From Bacteroidota bacterium (GTDB lineage: Bacteria; Bacteroidota; Bacteroidia; Bacteroidales; JAAUTT01), in NCBI GenBank assembly GCA_023429135.1, contig JAEYWD010000074.1, positions 1-64,000 on the forward strand: 64,000 nt of DNA. Direction: 5' to 3'. The position numbers and the translations under genes are program-made. Shown piece after piece: positions 15,420-24,024 of the stretch (within the stretch, counting starts at the first letter, position 1; every line of letters begins with the position of its first letter). Under the pieces are notes generated by a model, which worked only from the letters and a program-made list of their open reading frames with translations, was not told the origin of the DNA and ran no database searches.

Positions 15420-15890
15420 GTCCACCGCCCACAGAGGACAGCTAACAGCGAGGCATGTAAAAAAAGACATGTATTGGCTATCGACTATCGTCTATGGACT
15501 AAATGTATTAGCTGTGGTCCGTTGAAGCTATGTTGCATAATAATGTAGATCAATACAAAGTTCTTGTCCTTTTGTCATGACACAAAAGGACCAAAAAGTC
15601 TAGGCTTCTTGGAAATTTGCTAAAAATTAAAGTTCTGGCTACTGCGGGGGTAAACTCGCTATTGTATCGCATAAACGAAAAAACCACCAATTACGAAGTT
15701 CTTACTATAATGAGAGGAATTAACTATTAACCCGCTCAAACAAACCCCCTCGTGACGCCAAAACTATAATTTTCTTCACGCAATTTCCAAAAGGCCAAAA
15801 ACCTTCTAATTAGCTCAAAAATGAAAATGAAGATTCCAAACAATAATCTACAACAGAGCCTCCGTTGACGGTGGTCTGTCGACTTGATGT
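15420..15890 (-). repeat. intergenic region with heptamer repeats and a TTTTGT hairpin element
   Basis: This 590-base gap (15407-15996) has no gene. Heptamer-family blocks (GTCCACC/GCCCACA..., TATTGGC/TATCGAC/TATCGTC/TATGGAC) lie at 15420-15530 and a short one (CGTTGAC/GGTGGTC/TGTCGAC) at 15863-15883. Between them, a hairpin GTCCTTTTGT (15566-15575) with ACAAAAGGAC (15582-15591) opens a stretch to about 15850. That stretch resembles a dispersed non-coding element I know from other Bacteroidota (cttttgtcatgacacaaaag type). I see no conserved ORF in it. Confidence 0.6.
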
Positions 15891-15983
15891 TATGATTCTA
15901 CCTAAACGCCTGCTTGAAATAAAGAAAATACTTTTAATATCAATGAAATGTTTTTAATTTCAACGCCGTAATAATTATCTTTA

Positions 15984-15999
15984 CATACTAAATGGTATG
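15984..15999. promoter_or_regulatory. TetR operator, autoregulatory site
   Basis: CATACTAAATGGTATG at 15984-15999 forms a CATAC...GTATG palindrome that overlaps the first possible start codon of the TetR gene. The same 16-base pattern recurs at 16670-16685 before the phosphoesterase gene. Confidence 0.65.
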
Positions 16000-16593
16000 A
16001 TGATGAACGATTCGCGGGAGCACATTCTTAAAACAGCATTTTCCCTTTTTGTAACAAAAGGATATAAGGCAGTTACCATGCAAGACCTTGAAAATGCGAC
16101 AAAACTGACAAAAGGAGCATTTTATCACTATTTCAAGAGCAAAGAAGAATTATTTCAGGCCGTAATTGAAAAATATTATCTGCCGGACATGCTGATTTGT
16201 CAGGCCGGAAATGTCAAATCGCTGGACGAATACATAAAGCTACACATCAGTTGTTTAAGAGAAAAAATGCTTGGAATTAAGGATATCACCGGAGGTCCTA
16301 TGCCCGATCCCCATTACATATCTCTTATTCTGGAAGCAAAAAAATATTTTCCCGTTCTTAGTAATCGCATAAAAGATACATTCCGGGGACAAACCAACCA
16401 ATGGGAAAAGATTATTGTAAATGCCAAAGAAAGCGGCGAAATAAAAACCAACATCGAAACCTCTGCCCTGGCCGAGATTTTCACCTCTATCGGTCTGGGA
16501 ATTATTAAAAATCTCATCATGGACGATTCCCTCGAATATTCAATTTCCAAAATTATCCTGCAATACGAGCAGTTATACCGATTACTTCGATAA
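15997..16593 (+). CDS. TetR/AcrR-family regulator
   Basis: This 198-residue protein has a typical TetR N-terminus: residues 5-52 with SREHILKTAFSLFVTKGYKA, VTMQDLENATKLTKGAFYHY, FKSKEELFQAVIEKYY. The rest is the helical ligand-binding and dimer domain with no recognisable ligand pocket. Start choice is among three successive ATG codons at 15997, 16000 and 16003; the operator overlaps the first. Matching palindromes before this gene and before the phosphoesterase argue for autoregulation and control of the next operon. The inducer is unknown. Confidence 0.92.
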   Translation: MMMNDSREHILKTAFSLFVTKGYKAVTMQDLENATKLTKGAFYHYFKSKEELFQAVIEKYYLPDMLICQAGNVKSLDEYIKLHISCLREKMLGIKDITGGPMPDPHYISLILEAKKYFPVLSNRIKDTFRGQTNQWEKIIVNAKESGEIKTNIETSALAEIFTSIGLGIIKNLIMDDSLEYSISKIILQYEQLYRLLR

Positions 16594-16669
16594 CTGTCTT
16601 AAAATCTGATTAACAGAAAAAACCTACTTTAATATTTGTACGGGTTTGTTTAAAAAATTTGAATTACAC

Positions 16670-16685
16670 CATACCGTTTGGTATG
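16670..16685. promoter_or_regulatory. TetR operator before phosphoesterase operon
   Basis: CATACCGTTTGGTATG is an inverted repeat with 6-base arms and a 4-base centre. It matches 15984-15999 at the outer five bases on both sides. It lies 80 bases before the phosphoesterase ATG, in a good place to repress that promoter. Confidence 0.65.
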
Positions 16686-16764
16686 TTTTTTGAATATTGC
16701 TTTCATATATATCTACAAAACAAATTATTTAAAGAAGTACCCGTTAAAGAAAAAAATATTTGGT

Positions 16765-17550
16765 ATGAAAGCAACCAAAATCTCAACTTACATATTGGCG
16801 TGTATTATGCTAATATCGTGCAGCGAAATGATAGAGTTCAGTCCCTTCGATACAGAGGTAAAAAGTTCAAATCTTAATAACTTTTATACCGAAAGTTTAA
16901 ATTCATCCTATTTGGCTGCAAACGACACTCTTTCATTTGTCCTTTTAAGTGATTCTCACTACTATTACGACAAGCTCAACAAGGCCGTCAGTTCAATAAA
17001 TAACCAGAAGAATATCGCTTTTGTTGCTATGGTAGGCGATTTAACCGACTCAGGGTTAACGCGCGAATATGAATATTACTGGAAAAGGATGCGAAAACTT
17101 AAATTTCCCGTTATTACAGTAATTGGTAACCACGACTGTTTATCGAATGGATATACAACCTACACACGTATGTTCGGCGAACCAAACTTTTCGTTTGTAT
17201 GCGGTAATTATAAATTTATTGCCTTTAATAGCGTGGTGTGGGAAAATGGCAACAAATGTCCTGACTTTAACTGGTTAAAAAACGAAATTGAGGTTAGCGA
17301 CCAGAAATGTGTAATACTGACCCATATCCCTCCATGGGGTGACCAATTCACAGACGAGATGAGCGAAAAATATTACGAAATTGCCAACCTTCCTGAGGTA
17401 ATACTGAATGCCCATGGTCATGAACACCGTCATCAGGATACTTTAATTAACGGTAAACGTTATATTGTTAACGAAGCTCTTTTCGATAATGAATACTACA
17501 TTATTCATATGGCAGGAGATAACGTTCGGGTTGAAATTGTTCGTTTTTAA
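16765..17550 (+). CDS. metallophosphoesterase lipoprotein
   Basis: The ATG at 16765 starts a clear lipoprotein signal (ISTYILACIMLISCSEM, lipid Cys at about residue 20). A longer upstream frame lacks a sensible start. The mature part has all calcineurin-type metal motifs: LLSDSHYYY, MVGDLTD, VIGNHDCLS, LTHIPPWG and AHGHEHRHQ. The family is binuclear-metal phosphatases or phosphodiesterases. The signal places it in the periplasm or outer membrane. It follows a TetR operator and is two bases from the next gene, so TetR likely controls both. Confidence 0.9.
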   Translation: MKATKISTYILACIMLISCSEMIEFSPFDTEVKSSNLNNFYTESLNSSYLAANDTLSFVLLSDSHYYYDKLNKAVSSINNQKNIAFVAMVGDLTDSGLTREYEYYWKRMRKLKFPVITVIGNHDCLSNGYTTYTRMFGEPNFSFVCGNYKFIAFNSVVWENGNKCPDFNWLKNEIEVSDQKCVILTHIPPWGDQFTDEMSEKYYEIANLPEVILNAHGHEHRHQDTLINGKRYIVNEALFDNEYYIIHMAGDNVRVEIVRF

Positions 17551-17552
17551 AA

Positions 17553-18122
17553 ATGAGAATATTTGTTTCAATGTTGATGGTGCTGCTGTTTCTACAACCA
17601 ACTTTAGCGAACGATTCAACAGCTACCAGAAAAAGACTGTATTTTGCAGGTTTACATTTTGCCGGAAATACGGGCTTTTTATCTTTAAATGCAGGTACAA
17701 AATTCTTTAAAGAACGACTCTCCATGGGGGTCGGTTATGGCTATCTTCCTGAGGTTATCAACGGTACCGAGGTACATACAGTGTTTATTAAAACATCGTT
17801 TAATTTCAGAAAGGGATTGGTGTATCAAAAAGCCAGGTGGTATATCGGATTTAATACATTTTACGGAATAACAGATAATACTTTTATAAAATTACCTGCG
17901 CGATATCCGGAGAAATATTATGCACCCACAGCAATTCATGTTTCACCCTATCTGGGTTTAAGTTTGCCCTTATCGTTCTACAAACCGCTGTGGGCACAAA
18001 AAACCAGTTTTAAAATCGAATTGGGAACTGTTGACAATTACTTATGGTATCACATTATCAACCGAAAAATTAGTTTTTGGGATATTTGTAACTTATCGTA
18101 CGGAGTATACTTTGATTTTTGA
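17553..18122 (+). CDS. secreted or outer-membrane protein, unknown family
   Basis: A 189-residue protein with a signal peptide (residues 1-19, IFVSMLMVLLFLQPTLA) followed by aromatic-rich alternating strands (for example GVGYGYLPEV, WYIGFNTFYG, HVSPYLGLSLPLSFY) and a C-terminal Phe (GVYFDF). This is the look of a small beta-barrel or barrel-associated protein. I recognise no family. It begins two bases after the phosphoesterase stop, so it belongs to the same TetR-controlled operon. Confidence 0.7.
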   Translation: MRIFVSMLMVLLFLQPTLANDSTATRKRLYFAGLHFAGNTGFLSLNAGTKFFKERLSMGVGYGYLPEVINGTEVHTVFIKTSFNFRKGLVYQKARWYIGFNTFYGITDNTFIKLPARYPEKYYAPTAIHVSPYLGLSLPLSFYKPLWAQKTSFKIELGTVDNYLWYHIINRKISFWDICNLSYGVYFDF

Positions 18123-18187
18123 TATTAATAATGAGAAAAGAGAACTTACTTGTCTCGCCTCAATTTCTTATTTTAGCTGAAAAAATT

Positions 18188-18775
18188 ATGGCACAGCTCA
18201 CTCCCAGCGATATTCAGTTTTTCGAATCGCCGGAACAATTCAGAATTTGGCTCGAAACCAACAGCGAAATGGCAAAAGAAGTATGGGTTGGTTTTCATAA
18301 GCGGGATACCGGAAAACCAAGTCTCACCTGGTCCGAATCGGTCGACCAGGCCCTTTGCTTTGGGTGGATTGACGGGATTCGCAAATCGCTCGGAGAAACC
18401 AGTTACGTTATACGTTTCACACCACGTAATCCTAAAAGTGTTTGGAGCACTGTCAACATAAAAAAAGTAGAGGAACTGAAAAAACAAGGACTGATGAAAC
18501 CCGCAGGGATAAAATTATACGAAGCCCGTTCACTGGAAAGGTCCGAAATATATTCTTTCGAGCAGGGAATTATTACTTTACCCGAACCATACCTAGGCAC
18601 TTTCAAGGAAAATAAAACTGCCTGGAAAAATTTTGAAGCCATGCCTCCCTCCTACCGCAAACCTGCCATCTGGTGGGTTTTGAGTGCCAAACAGGAAATA
18701 ACCCGGTTAAAAAGATTACAAACATTAATTCAGGACTCCGAGAACAATCTGAGAATTGGCCCAATGAGACGATAA
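18188..18775 (+). CDS. YdeI/OmpD-associated family protein
   Basis: The ATG at 18188 gives 195 residues beginning at the family's usual position (LTPSDIQFFESPEQFRIWLE). Hallmarks are EVWVGFHKRDTGKPSLTW, ESVDQALCFGWIDGIRKSL, FTPRNPKSVWSTVNIKKVEEL and the YdeI-like C-terminal SYRKPAIWWVLSAKQEITRLKRL. The family is cytoplasmic; members have been linked to bacteriocin or peptide tolerance, with no enzyme activity assigned. It follows the secreted protein gene closely and may be co-transcribed. Confidence 0.9.
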   Translation: MAQLTPSDIQFFESPEQFRIWLETNSEMAKEVWVGFHKRDTGKPSLTWSESVDQALCFGWIDGIRKSLGETSYVIRFTPRNPKSVWSTVNIKKVEELKKQGLMKPAGIKLYEARSLERSEIYSFEQGIITLPEPYLGTFKENKTAWKNFEAMPPSYRKPAIWWVLSAKQEITRLKRLQTLIQDSENNLRIGPMRR

Positions 18776-18869
18776 TAGCTATTTATTGGGATTGAACAGC
18801 ATTGTACCTGCACCTAAATTTGCAGGTAAATAAACTTTAGAAATAGGCGCATAATGAAGAAAAAGTTTT

Positions 18870-18977
18870 GTCCACAGTCCTCAGACGACAGTCAACAGCC
18901 AGTTTGTTAACTGTAAAAAGTAAGGGCGATTTGTCAAAGCTGCATTGGCTGTGGACTGCTGACTGATGTCTGTCGAC
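18870..18977 (-). repeat. heptamer repeat family copy with inverted arms
   Basis: The left arm reads GTCCACA, GTCCTCA, GACGACA, GTCAACA, GCC from 18870. The right arm reads TTGGC, TGTGGAC, TGCTGAC, TGATGTC, TGTCGAC ending at 18977. The two arms are inverted versions of the same 7-base words, so the element could fold back on itself. It lies in the 253-base gap before the monooxygenase gene. Confidence 0.75.
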
Positions 18978-19028
18978 TATACTTTAGATTTATTAGCTAA
19001 AAGTCTGTTTCATTAAAACTTTAATCCT

Positions 19029-19349
19029 ATGTTTGTAGCCATCAATTATATTTCGTGTATAGAAGAATACCGTGAGCGATTCGAAACCCTGTTTGACACC
19101 CGTGCCAAAGCAATCGACACAATGCCCGGCTTCAGGAATATGCAGGTTTTGAAACCCATCAACGGTATTGGTGAATACCTTATTGTAAGTCATTGGGACA
19201 ATGAAGATAATTTCCATAAGTGGACAACATCTTCGGAGTTTATCGAAGGACACCGCAGAGGATTTGCCGACATTTCCAAAGCAAAACAGGAAGGCCGGGA
19301 AGTTCCGCTTAAAAGCATTTTCAAAACCTACAGCGTAATTGCTGAGTAA
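19029..19349 (+). CDS. antibiotic biosynthesis monooxygenase (ABM)-family protein
   Basis: This 106-residue protein has a ferredoxin-like ABM fold: N-terminal FVAINYISCIEEYRERFETL, the MPGFRNMQVLKP segment, EYLIVSHWDNEDNFHKWTTS, and EGHRRGFADISKA. The spacing fits the HmoA/IsdG-like branch, where members bind or degrade heme, but the axial His is not certain here. It could also be a quinol monooxygenase. It is cytoplasmic, with no obvious operon partner; the next gene starts 137 bases on. Confidence 0.85.
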   Translation: MFVAINYISCIEEYRERFETLFDTRAKAIDTMPGFRNMQVLKPINGIGEYLIVSHWDNEDNFHKWTTSSEFIEGHRRGFADISKAKQEGREVPLKSIFKTYSVIAE

Positions 19350-19486
19350 TTAGGGAGAAATCAACTGGACGCAAAGAACGCAGAGGAGACGCGAAGGACG
19401 CAAAGTAAAATGGTTGCCGAACCTAAAAAATTTGAATTTGGAATACTTTCCCACTTTGATGATATTTGAGCTTTCAAATTATCACC

Positions 19487-19954
19487 ATGCGAAGAAAGGA
19501 CAAAGAAATTACGGAAAAAACGATCATAGATTCCATTCTGAACGAATCGGAAATCTGTCGTTTAGGACTGGTCGAAAACGGAGAAGCCTATATTGTTCCG
19601 GTTAACTTTGCTCACAGCAACGGAGCTTTGTATATACATTCGGCCGTGCAGGGCAGGAAAATAGAAGTTTTAAAACGTAACAATAAAGTTGCTTTTGAAA
19701 TGGAAGCGCATGCCAGTATCAAAACCGGATCAAAACCGTGTGACTGGACAGCCCGTTACCGCTCTGCCATGGGGAAAGGAATCATTGAAATAGAAACCGA
19801 CTTAGCGCAGAAAAAACTTGGCCTGGACCTTATTATGAAAAAATATGGCTGGGGAAGTGAGGAACTTATTTATGATGCTCCACTGTTATCCAGAGTTTGT
19901 ATTCTCAAAGTCATTATCGAAAGTGTGTCGGCAAAACAATCCGGTGATTGGTAA
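19487..19954 (+). CDS. pyridoxamine 5'-phosphate oxidase-like flavoprotein (NimA-type)
   Basis: The ATG at 19487 gives 155 residues and is preferred to a TTG upstream. It has the split-barrel FMN-binding pattern of the PPOX family: ICRLGLVENGEAYIVPVNFA, ALYIHSAVQGRKIEVLKRN, VAFEME, and CDWTARYRSAMGKGII. NimA/YvgN-like members reduce nitro compounds or bind flavin. There is no sign of the full PdxH C-terminus. It is a single gene ahead of the PBP1A gene. Confidence 0.87.
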   Translation: MRRKDKEITEKTIIDSILNESEICRLGLVENGEAYIVPVNFAHSNGALYIHSAVQGRKIEVLKRNNKVAFEMEAHASIKTGSKPCDWTARYRSAMGKGIIEIETDLAQKKLGLDLIMKKYGWGSEELIYDAPLLSRVCILKVIIESVSAKQSGDW

Positions 19955-20089
19955 AAACCAAAATTATCTTCCATCATTTTCCCCGTATAACTGTTCTATA
20001 TAAAAAAAGAAACAAGATGGAGAAAATATCAATTCCGGGCTCCAGCGTTAAAGTCTGGACTCCTTTTCCGATTTCTTAAATGTTATTAG

Positions 20090-20097
20090 TACATTTG
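20090..20097 (+). promoter_or_regulatory. Bacteroidota -7 element (TACATTTG) for PBP1A
   Basis: TACATTTG matches TAnnTTTG exactly and lies 16 bases before the ATG at 20114, so the transcript leader would be very short. No convincing -33 TTTG is seen. Confidence 0.45.
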
Positions 20098-20113
20098 CAA
20101 CTTTATTTCAGAT

Positions 20114-22498
20114 ATGCAGGCAGGCAGTTGGTATTCTTCTAAAATCAGGCCATTCTTTCGGAAAATTGGTGATAAAAAACGCATGTTTTGGTCATGGATT
20201 CAGCGCAAGCCAAAATACATGCGATTACTTATATATTCAGGGTTACTTTTTGGCATTTTTCTATTGTATGCTTTGGCGGTAGATGTTAACTTCCTCTGGC
20301 TTTTCGGGAAATCCCCCAAAATTCGCGACCTGAACGATCCTAAATATGATATCACCTCCGAGCTATATTCCTCCGATGGAAAACTTTTAGGCAAATATTT
20401 CGACGAAAACCGTAAACCGGTTACCTACGAAGAGATCTCTCCCCTATTGATTAAAACCCTTATTGCCACTGAAGATATCCGCTTTTATAAGCATCACGGA
20501 ATCGATATGCGTTCATCTGTTTCGGTAGCCTGGTATGTTATACGTGGAAAAAGGCGTGGAGCATCAACCATCACCCAGCAGCTTGTAAAAAATCTCTTTA
20601 AAACACGTACTAATTATTCCCGTGGATTGTTGGGACATATTCCCCTGATTCGCACCCTGATATACAAAACAAAAGAGTGGAACAACGCTCTTAAAATTGA
20701 GCTTTTCTATACAAAAGAAGAAATTCTGACCATGTACCTTAACACGGTCGACTTTGGCAGCAATGCTTTTGGAATTCATACCGCATCCCGGGTCTATTTC
20801 AATACCACTCCTGATAAGCTCGATCAGCTTCAGTGTGCAATCCTGGTCGGCATGTTAAAAGCTCCCACCTTTTACAGCCCGGTGCTGAATCCGAAAAATT
20901 CGTTAAAACGCCGGAATGTTGTGCTTTCACAATTAACAAAGTATGGTTGGCTTTCGCCGGATGACTATAAGACCCTTTCGAAAGAACCGTTAAAACTAAA
21001 TTATACCCCCGAGAGCGGAAAGGAAGGACGCGCCAATTACTTTCAGGATGCAGTTTCGAGGTATTTGCAAGACTGGCTGAAGGAAAACGACTACGATTTA
21101 TATCGCGACGGATTGAGAATTTATACCACCATCGACTCGCGTATGCAGGAGTATGCACGCCAGGCCGTGAACGAACAGATGAAACAAACACAGAAAAGTT
21201 TCGACAACCTATACAGGGATAAAGATCCGTGGATTGACGAGAAAGGCAACGTGATTGAAGGTTTTATCGACGACATTGTTCAGCAGGAACCATATTATAA
21301 AAAACTGAAAACACGCTTTGGTGAGAATAAAGACACCATCGATTTTTATCTGAATCAGAAACGCCGCATGAAGGTATTTACCTGGAACGGTAACAAGGAT
21401 ACAACCTTTAGCTTTATCGATTCCATTAAGCATTACAAGCGTTTTCTGCATGCAGCCTTTATATCTATGGATCCAACAACGGGTTTTGTGAAAACATGGG
21501 TGGGCGACATCAATTACGATTACTTCAAGTTCGACCATGTAAAGCAGGCCAAACGTCAACCGGGATCTACATTTAAGATGTTTGTCTACACTACGGCGAT
21601 CGACAACGGGTATAGTCCGTGCGACAAACTTTACGACAGCCCTGTTGTGATCAAGTATGTTGAGGACGGTAAGGATATGGAATGGGCCCCGCACAATGTG
21701 GTGGGCTTTTTCTCGGGCGAACCGGTAACCCTGAAATACGGACTGGCACGCTCCATCAATTCCATTGCTGTTCAGCTTACAAAAGAAATAGGCTGGAAAA
21801 AGGTGATCGAATATGCCCATAAGATGGGGATTGAATCGGAATTGAGCGATGTACCTTCGGTATCCATTGGCTCAAGCGATGTATCCCTGTACGAACTTGT
21901 AAGAGCCTATTGTCCGGTTGTTAACGGTGGCAGCAAGGTGCAACCCATTCTGGTAACCAGGATAGAAGATAAAGACGGGAACATTCTCAAGGAATACAAA
22001 CCGGAGTTAACAAGAGTAATCAGCGAAGAAACCGCTTTCCTGATGAGCCAGATGCTGAAAGGCAGTCTCTCGGAACCACGCGGAACTACGCAGGCGCTTT
22101 TCGCTTACGACCTTTTCCGCTCACGGATTGAGTTTGGAGGTAAAACAGGAACATCGCAAAACCTGTCCGATGGCTGGTTTGTTGGCGTAACGCCAAAATT
22201 AATTGGCGGGGCCTGGGTTGGCGGCGAATACCGTAGTATCCATTTCCGTTCGAACAGTCAGGGCGAGGGATCAAAAACTGCTCTCCCCATTTTTGGCCGA
22301 TTTATGGAGAAAGTATTGAAAGATCCTAAATACGACAACTTAAAAGTGGCATTCTCAAAACCCAAAACCAGGATTACCAAAGAATATTCGTGCCACACCA
22401 CCTTGCGAGATACAAGCAGTATCCAACGCGACTCCACGGATATGGACATGCAATACCTCGATGCCATTACCCCTACGGTCACAACGGTAACACCCTGA
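20114..22498 (+). CDS. penicillin-binding protein 1A (bifunctional)
   Basis: This 794-residue inner-membrane protein has a cytoplasmic N-tail and one TM segment (LLIYSGLLFGIFLLYALAV). It continues into a glycosyltransferase GT51 domain with the catalytic Glu120 in IATEDIRFYKHHGID and the RGASTITQQLVKNLF motif. The transpeptidase domain has the acylated Ser485 in RQPGSTFK (SxxK), a SINS motif as SxN, and KTGTS at 677-681. It polymerises and cross-links peptidoglycan in the periplasm. Length and motifs are complete, and it is transcribed alone. A class A PBP of this size is expected in the organism. Confidence 0.95.
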   Translation: MQAGSWYSSKIRPFFRKIGDKKRMFWSWIQRKPKYMRLLIYSGLLFGIFLLYALAVDVNFLWLFGKSPKIRDLNDPKYDITSELYSSDGKLLGKYFDENRKPVTYEEISPLLIKTLIATEDIRFYKHHGIDMRSSVSVAWYVIRGKRRGASTITQQLVKNLFKTRTNYSRGLLGHIPLIRTLIYKTKEWNNALKIELFYTKEEILTMYLNTVDFGSNAFGIHTASRVYFNTTPDKLDQLQCAILVGMLKAPTFYSPVLNPKNSLKRRNVVLSQLTKYGWLSPDDYKTLSKEPLKLNYTPESGKEGRANYFQDAVSRYLQDWLKENDYDLYRDGLRIYTTIDSRMQEYARQAVNEQMKQTQKSFDNLYRDKDPWIDEKGNVIEGFIDDIVQQEPYYKKLKTRFGENKDTIDFYLNQKRRMKVFTWNGNKDTTFSFIDSIKHYKRFLHAAFISMDPTTGFVKTWVGDINYDYFKFDHVKQAKRQPGSTFKMFVYTTAIDNGYSPCDKLYDSPVVIKYVEDGKDMEWAPHNVVGFFSGEPVTLKYGLARSINSIAVQLTKEIGWKKVIEYAHKMGIESELSDVPSVSIGSSDVSLYELVRAYCPVVNGGSKVQPILVTRIEDKDGNILKEYKPELTRVISEETAFLMSQMLKGSLSEPRGTTQALFAYDLFRSRIEFGGKTGTSQNLSDGWFVGVTPKLIGGAWVGGEYRSIHFRSNSQGEGSKTALPIFGRFMEKVLKDPKYDNLKVAFSKPKTRITKEYSCHTTLRDTSSIQRDSTDMDMQYLDAITPTVTTVTP

Positions 22499-22612
22499 CA
22501 GAGCCGACCGACTGGTCCGACACACGACCCTTTAAAATAATTAAACATGTCGAACGTGACACTTGTTATAATTTAATTGAAGTAGGCGTTTAGTTTATAA
22601 GCTTAACAGCAA

Positions 22613-22703
22613 GTCGACAGACCATAGCAAATACAGGCTGGACAGAAACACCAGACCTTTTATATTTTGCCAGGTTGTTGGCTGTCGTCTGACGACTGTG
22701 GAC
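22613..22703 (+). repeat. heptamer repeat family copy, plus orientation
   Basis: It starts GTCGACA, GACCATA, GCAAATA and ends TGTCGTC, TGACGAC, TGTGGAC at 22703. The flank before it (aagcttaacagcaa) and after it (acaaactatcc) also match the copy at 38234-38369, so the element has defined borders beyond the 7-base words. It lies in the gap before the ankyrin gene. Confidence 0.75.
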
Positions 22704-22772
22704 AAACTATCCTTAAAAGCCTAACTCAATAATTTAAATAATGTTCACATTTAAATTAAACATATACCTGCC

Positions 22773-23501
22773 ATGGAGGAATCAACAATTATGGATTTTA
22801 TTAGTCGGGGAAGAACTGATTTTATTATTGAGCTAATGAAAAAGCCTAACTGGAAAGATTTGCTTCACAAAGGCCAGATAAAACCTCTTCAATGGCTCGT
22901 TTATTATAACGATGTCACCGGCCTGAGGGGCGTAATCGAAAACGGTGGTACTTTAGAAAGTATCGATATAAACGACGAATTAGGAAATGCTGCCTTTTTT
23001 GGCCATTGGAAGATTTGCGATTTTCTGATCCAACGGGGAGCCGATGTCAATCACAGAACCGACAAGACCCATGAAACACCCCTCCATAACGCATTGACCA
23101 AAGCCGGACGTCCTTATTATTTTTATGTAGTTAAGCTATTGGTGGAGAAAGGAGCCAATGTCAATTCGAAAACCATTCCCGGAATGGCTACAGGTGCTTT
23201 TATGCGCGACGTAAGAACCAAGGAAGAAACGCCCCTCCACAGAGCAGCCGCCTATGCCGATGAGCGTACCATCAGGTTTCTAATTGAAAACGGAGCCGAC
23301 AAGGAAGTCCGGGATGCTTATGGAAATTCTCCTTTAAGCTGGGCAAGCGAACACCTCAGGCCCGGAAATATCCTTGCATTGTTAGCCTTTGGCGAACATT
23401 CGGTGGCCGAAGGCCATAAAATCAAAAACACAAGCGATCATGGTCAGGGCTGGGGAAATGCAATGGACTGGAACTTACTGGGCGATTATTTGCCCGGATA
23501 A
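22773..23501 (+). CDS. ankyrin-repeat protein
   Basis: This 242-residue protein with no signal peptide has about five ankyrin repeats, seen as ELGNAAFFGHWKICDFLIQR, GADVNHRTDKTHETPLHNAL, VVKLLVEKGANVNSKT, EETPLHRAAAYADERTIRFL and IENGADKEVRDAYGNSPLSW. Such repeats bind partner proteins; no partner is apparent. The end (WGNAMDWNLLGDYLPG) looks like a natural C-terminus. The frame continues past the TAA at 23499 into a 21-bp heptapeptide repeat. Confidence 0.9.
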   Translation: MEESTIMDFISRGRTDFIIELMKKPNWKDLLHKGQIKPLQWLVYYNDVTGLRGVIENGGTLESIDINDELGNAAFFGHWKICDFLIQRGADVNHRTDKTHETPLHNALTKAGRPYYFYVVKLLVEKGANVNSKTIPGMATGAFMRDVRTKEETPLHRAAAYADERTIRFLIENGADKEVRDAYGNSPLSWASEHLRPGNILALLAFGEHSVAEGHKIKNTSDHGQGWGNAMDWNLLGDYLPG

Positions 23502-23510
23502 AAGTCACCC

Positions 23511-23759
23511 AACAATGCCATAACGTCCGCCCGCAACACCCAAATGACATTTAACAGTGCCCAAATAGAATCTAACAATGCCACAATGACATGTTGCAAC
23601 ACCCAAATCACATCTAACAACGCCATGATGACATGTGGAGACACCAAAATCGAATCAAACACGACCAAAATCAATAACGACAAAGGCAAAATTAAATATG
23701 ACAAGAACCGGAAGCATTTAGCGATTACCGGAATTACTCTGAAAACAAGTAATTTGTAA
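23511..23759 (+). repeat. 21-bp tandem repeat encoding heptapeptides, downstream of ankyrin gene
   Basis: From 23511 to about 23699 nine 21-base units follow one another without a gap. In plus frame they read as heptapeptides such as NSAQIES, NNATMTC, CNTQITS, NNAMMTC, GDTKIES. The frame is the same as the ankyrin gene, directly after its stop. An ATG at 23544 could start a 71-residue product ending at 23759. The minus strand is also open, as expected of a 3n-base repeat. Whether any product is made is unclear. Confidence 0.6.
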
Positions 23760-23913
23760 ACAACATGCCCCAAATATCCCATTAACAAGTTTATGAAACT
23801 GCCATGGGCATTGCAATTGAAAAATTCTTTGCCCCGACTCCTATTTTTCTTGTCTGAATATTTGAAATTTTAGAATTAAACCTTACTTTTAGTGGCAGAA
23901 TCTCCCTGGCATT

Positions 23914-24012
23914 CTGGATGATAGTTTGGATGCGTTAAATAAAGTGGGCGGAAAGAAGTAGTTGGATTTAGATAAGTATGCCGGAGAACCAATGAAACAG
24001 GCTATCTTTTAA
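23914..24012 (+). pseudogene. possible gene remnant in gap before 24025
   Basis: In the rest of the 523-base gap, one frame reads LDDSLDALNKVGGKK, a TAG at 23959, then LDLDKYAGEPMKQAIF and a stop at 24010-24012. It looks coding-like but has no start and an internal stop. I cannot assign a family. Nothing else is recognisable in 23760-23913. Confidence 0.3.
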
Positions 24013-24024
24013 ATTTTTATAACC

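Noticed and set aside
16678..16764. Longer N-terminus for the phosphoesterase
   Set aside because: It would place the lipoprotein signal inside the protein and overlaps the TetR operator; ATG 16765 gives a clean signal peptide.
23486..23788. Minus-strand hydrophobic 100-residue frame
   Set aside because: It is the reverse reading of the 21-bp repeat; a repeat length divisible by three keeps both strands open.
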